From the NCBI GenBank assembly GCA_027625915.1, contig JANTQA010000047.1, positions 4,588,001 to 4,652,000 of the forward strand: 64,000 nt of DNA, read 5' to 3'. The notes under the pieces are model-generated. The model made no database searches, was not told the origin of the DNA, and saw only the letters and a list, made by a program, of their open reading frames with translations. Below, piece by piece: positions 61,084 through 64,000 of the stretch. The position numbers and the translations under genes were made by a program. Every line of letters begins with the position of its first letter. Position 1 is the first letter of the stretch. This stretch comes from Anaeramoeba flamelloides (lineage: Eukaryota > Metamonada > Anaeramoebidae).

Positions 61084-61123
61084 TATTGAAAGCTGTTTGG
61101 ATTGGATTTCGCCAATTAAAATT

Positions 61124-62198
61124 TTAGTTTTCTTCACTAGATTCCTCACTATTCCTGTCCTCTTGGCTGTTAGAAGAATCTTCTTCAGAATCGTAAGAGT
61201 CTTCCTCTGTGTCTTCGATAATTGATTTTATGCGTTTGGTGATCTCGTTCCTATTGGTTTCAAGAAACTTGTTGATAGCAATTTGTGTTTGGATTGTGGG
61301 GATTGTGCATTTGTTTCCTGAAGAAAAGCTATCTTTAAAATCTTCAAACGATAACCCAAGGGGTGTCATAAAGATATCACCAGATCTTGAAACCATACGC
61401 ATTGGATCAAAAAAATCCTTTTTAAACCAATCCTGCATTTTTACTTGATCGAATGCGCCTTGTTTAACACTAAAAAGAAGAAGAAGTTTGTTGTATTAAA
61501 ACAATTTTTTAAAAAAGAAGAAAAAATAATTATTAATTTTTTAAGACTCTGGAAATTTTTCGTTTTTGGTGTTTTAAGATCAAAGAAATAGAAAAAATAA
61601 AAAGTAAAAGAAAAGTTTCTTTTTTGAGGTTCCCAACAGTTGTTTTACTGTTTTTTTTTTTTTTTAATTGGGTTCTTTTTTATTAAGCTGTTCTTAGTTT
61701 TTAATTTTTCTTTTTCTTTTTCTTTTTCTTTTCCTTCTGATAAAAAAAGACTTTTTTTTTTTTGTTTTTGAAACCAGAAAAAGAAAAGGAAAAGAGAAAG
61801 TATTACTGTTCGTCATCTAAATAATACCACATATAATCTTTATTTTTTTTATATCTATTAAAATTTGAAGAATTTTGTTGGTTTTTTTCCCACTTATCTT
61901 CATTATTTCCATAATTTTGTTGATTGAAGGATTTGTTTTTTTGATAATAGCTGTTCTTGAACTTTGATTTTTTCTTTTGCAATTTTAACCTAATTGAAGA
62001 AGTTACAACATCGCTTTTGCTTTGCGTAAAAGGTATTTGAAGCACAGGTGGTAGTGTTCGTTCAGAAAAAATATTTTTGATTTGTTTAAAAGTTTCTGGT
62101 AGTGGGATAGAATAACTAAAAACTGAAAGTGCTTCTTTTGTTGTATATCTTTTTACTTTTTTTTTTTCTTCAATTTCTTTTTTGTTTTCATTACTCAT
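61124..62198 (-). CDS. Small GYF-domain protein, two exons
   Basis: A 245-residue protein with a GYF domain, a proline-rich-peptide binding module found in translation repressors (GIGYF/PERQ, yeast Smy2) and in a spliceosomal protein. Exon 1 is 61807-62198, exon 2 is 61124-61469. Donor CA|gtaata and acceptor tttttag|T join to His131, splitting the domain in its first loop: DYMWYYLDDE, then HVKQGAFDQVKMQDWF, then PMRMVSRSG and PLGLSF. The usual GPF is GAF here. The N-terminus has RYTTKEALSVF, which resembles the eIF4E-family binding Y-x4-L-phi motif with Ala at the Leu position, so a role in mRNA repression is inferred. The tail is acidic and Ser-rich. An in-frame ATG at 62246 would add 16 residues; I prefer 62198 because the extension looks like untranslated sequence. 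Confidence 0.82.
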
Positions 62199-62371
62199 AT
62201 TTTGGGAATTGAAAAGAATAAAAAAAATGTTTTCGAATCTCTTCAAACTGAAATTCTTTTAGTTTAGGACTTTTGTATTCTTAAGAAGAAATCTTTTCCC
62301 ATTTTTGAGAGTTCTCACCAATCGAAATATGTGTAATTAATTAAAAAGGTCAATTAGTTTTCTATTTTTTA

Positions 62372-62536
62372 CTGGTATTTGAATTATAAATGGGAAACAA
62401 TTTTCACTCCCAATCCTAGATTTATCTTTTTCAAACGGAGTTCTCCAAAGAAGTAGGTTGTAATTTGTGAACTTTATTTGAAAAAGGAAATTGAAAATGA
62501 AGTGAAAATTTTTCCCGTTTAAAATTCAAATACCAG
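62372..62536. mobile_element. MITE family B copy 2
   Basis: 165 bp flanked by TA, with ends CTGGTATTTGAATTATAAAT and the inverse TTTAAAATTCAAATACCAG. Inner caaagaagtaggttgtaatt is the inverse of the landmark in copy 1, so the two copies point in opposite directions around the GYF gene. It lies about 170 bp upstream of the preferred GYF start. Confidence 0.88.
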
Positions 62537-62856
62537 TATTTGAGTCACAAACTATAAAAGTTCAAAAACAGCTATTGAATTATTTTTTGAGATTCAAAAA
62601 TAAGAGAGTTTGATACAATCTCATAAGAAACTCAAGCATATATTCATTCGATCATGAACCCAGAGAAATTCAAATAAAGTAGCTAAAAAAAACCCTAACA
62701 TAGTTAAATCTTGGTAAGATTTTTAATTGTGAATATTCGGAAAATTGTTGTTAAATTGTATATTGACATCAAATTCTTTTTATAAATAACGAACTTTTTT
62801 ATGAACCAAGTAATAAACCTATCTAAAGTTCATTAAAGTGGGGGTGTATCTGGAGT

Positions 62857-63415
62857 AATTCATAAAAAATAATCTTTGTTAGTAAAGGTATTTGATAATT
62901 GGTAATACAAAATTTTGTTTAATATTCATATAAATTAAATCAAGGACTAAGGTATTTATTTCAAAATATGTTCATTGAAATATTTCCAAAAAATCAAAAA
63001 AAAAAAATAATACTTTTTTTGAAGATAAACAATGTAGGACCAATTTCAAAAAAAAACTTGGAAATATAGAAAAGGTACAAATTATTTTTTCAACAATCAA
63101 AATGCAGTTCTATGTCGATGTAAAGTCTATTTAAAAATTTTGTTGAAATTAAACAAGTTCTGATAATTAATTTTTCAATCAAAAAAAAAATAATAAACAC
63201 AAATTTTAATACCCTACTAAAAAATATCAGATAAAATCAAGATCAAAAAATTTAATAATATATAATAATGTGATACAATACTAAGAAACAAATAAATTTA
63301 TTATCAAGAATCAATGAATGGTTTTTAATGATTTTGGATATTTAAAATACTTTTTTTGAAAATTGAGTTTGATAGTGATATTGTAATATAAATTTGCCAC
63401 TCTTTTTTTGGAAAT
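62857..63415. repeat. Dispersed 560-bp repeat H, copy 2
   Basis: It aligns with 24696-25242 over its whole length, same orientation, with many small A/T indels (landmarks cataaaaaataatctttgtt, aacaatgtaggaccaatttc, caatactaagaaacaaataa). It ends about 165 bp from the BTB gene stop. Confidence 0.75.
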
Positions 63416-63581
63416 AGCTTATATATTTAATCATAATCATAATATAATATAAAAAAGTAAAAAATAATCAGAAAAAATAAAAGATTTTTTTTTTTTATTT
63501 CTTTTTAATATTATGAAAAAAATAATCGATTCAATAAAAAAATGGGTTGTGTTCTAAAAAAAAAAAGCAAAAAAAAAATAA

Positions 63582-64000
63582 TTAATTATTAAGATAATAA
63601 TCAAAAGAGCAATTGGCGGATAATTGATAATATTTAACTGCGTCTTGAAGTTCAGTTTTAATTGTTTTATTTAAATCGCCCTTTTTAATTGAATTTGTGT
63701 ATAAATATTTTACTAAAACTTGGAGAGCTTTTAAAGATTTACCTGACTCATCTGTTACAAAATTGCATTTAGGGTCTTTATTATTGAGGATCAATTTATG
63801 AAAGAATTTACTTCTGCATAATAAAATGAATTTATGGACTTTAATTTGGTCCTGAGAATCTTTAATTTTGATGATAAAGTCCTTTGAGTCTTCGTCTGCT
63901 AACAGTTGTATGATATTTTGCTTTAAAGAAAAGGTCTTTTTCTGTAAATCAATATCAAACTCGGCAAAAACTTGCATTAAGAGATCGTAATTTTGGATAT
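63582..64000 (-). CDS. BTB/POZ-domain protein, 3' part only
   Basis: The frame is open to the window edge, reading IQNYDLL before the Met at 63977, so the start lies outside. About 139 residues are visible. They include a BTB core: DFIIKIKDSQDQIKVHKFIL (beta strand, then the conserved HK-containing helix), LLCRSKFFHKLI, and VLVKYLYTNSI, where the family has a hydrophobic-x2-FLYTG-like motif. A short helical tail with AVKYYQLS follows, then the stop. BTB domains dimerise and often recruit cullin-3 ligases. In many amoebae they are joined to RCC1 or kelch repeats, which here would be upstream and out of sight. The domain call is good. The full architecture is unknown. Confidence 0.8.
   Translation of the reverse strand, partial: IQNYDLLMQVFAEFDIDLQKKTFSLKQNIIQLLADEDSKDFIIKIKDSQDQIKVHKFILLCRSKFFHKLILNNKDPKCNFVTDESGKSLKALQVLVKYLYTNSIKKGDLNKTIKTELQDAVKYYQLSANCSFDYYLNN

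Larger units (their letters stand above)
55191..61123. other. Intergenic AT-rich region upstream of Nup155
   Basis: No gene was recognised in about 5.9 kb. The left part holds family D copies (55416-55805 and about 55910-56060, opposite orientations). The right end holds MITE B1 (60914-61083). At 59550-59600 and 60655-60735, inverse copies sharing ttttttgagtgccacca and gtaagtacattt bracket about 1.1 kb of otherwise featureless DNA. 56200-59280 is extremely AT-rich with nothing recognised. Confidence 0.5.
62199..63581. other. Intergenic region between GYF and BTB genes
   Basis: It holds MITE B2 (62372-62536) and repeat H copy 2 (62857-63415), separately listed. About 62690-62740 has ccctaacatagttaaatctt and ggtaagatttttaattgtg, which resembles part of a family E arm. 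No gene was recognised. Confidence 0.55.

Noticed and set aside
1-64000. LTR retroelements, Polinton-like elements, rRNA, CRISPR arrays, bacterial operons
   Set aside because: I looked for long direct terminal repeats, reverse transcriptase, integrase and capsid motifs, rRNA cores and regularly spaced repeats, and found none. A profile search could still reveal decayed pieces.

Overview
This is a very AT-rich (well over 70% A+T by eye) nuclear segment of a unicellular eukaryote. It carries spliced protein genes with GT...AG introns, ordinary eukaryotic housekeeping families, the standard stop codons, and long homopolymeric Asn, Asp, Lys and Ser runs inside proteins. An amoeboid protist fits best. 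The lysine- and glutamate-rich tails and a BTB protein would suit Anaeramoeba or a similar lineage, but that is an inference, and nothing here fixes the species.

Eight genes can be supported. On the + strand lie a coiled-coil protein whose first exon is not found (4819-8571) and a Rab5-like small GTPase (12794-16753). On the - strand lie bleomycin hydrolase (20256-22756), a ClC-7-like chloride/proton exchanger (27859-30411, no intron), a phosphatidylinositol phosphate kinase (33207-39104), the inner-ring nucleoporin Nup155 (44697-55190), a small GYF-domain protein (61124-62198) and the 3' part of a BTB-domain gene cut by the window edge. I rebuilt five of these across introns by joining exons whose codon phases agree and whose junctions restore family motifs. 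There are no operons. Genes stand alone, about 1.5 to 6 kb apart.

Introns fall into two size classes: short (133-357 bp) and very long (1.2-4.5 kb). The long introns and the gaps between genes hold at least eleven families of short non-coding repeats. Several are clear miniature inverted-repeat transposons (MITEs), with terminal inverted repeats and TA or TTAA flanks. Family A (about 195 bp) has three copies, two of them inside introns. Family B has two copies in opposite orientation on either side of the GYF gene. Family C has a 180-bp and a 942-bp form. One further family ends in tandem repeats with an exact 10-bp period. No LTR element, Polinton-like element, rRNA, tRNA or CRISPR array was recognised.

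The genes do not form one pathway. Several concern membrane traffic and organelles: an endosomal-type Rab, a lysosomal-type ClC exchanger and a phosphoinositide kinase. They are scattered single genes, and I see no evidence of a functional cluster.
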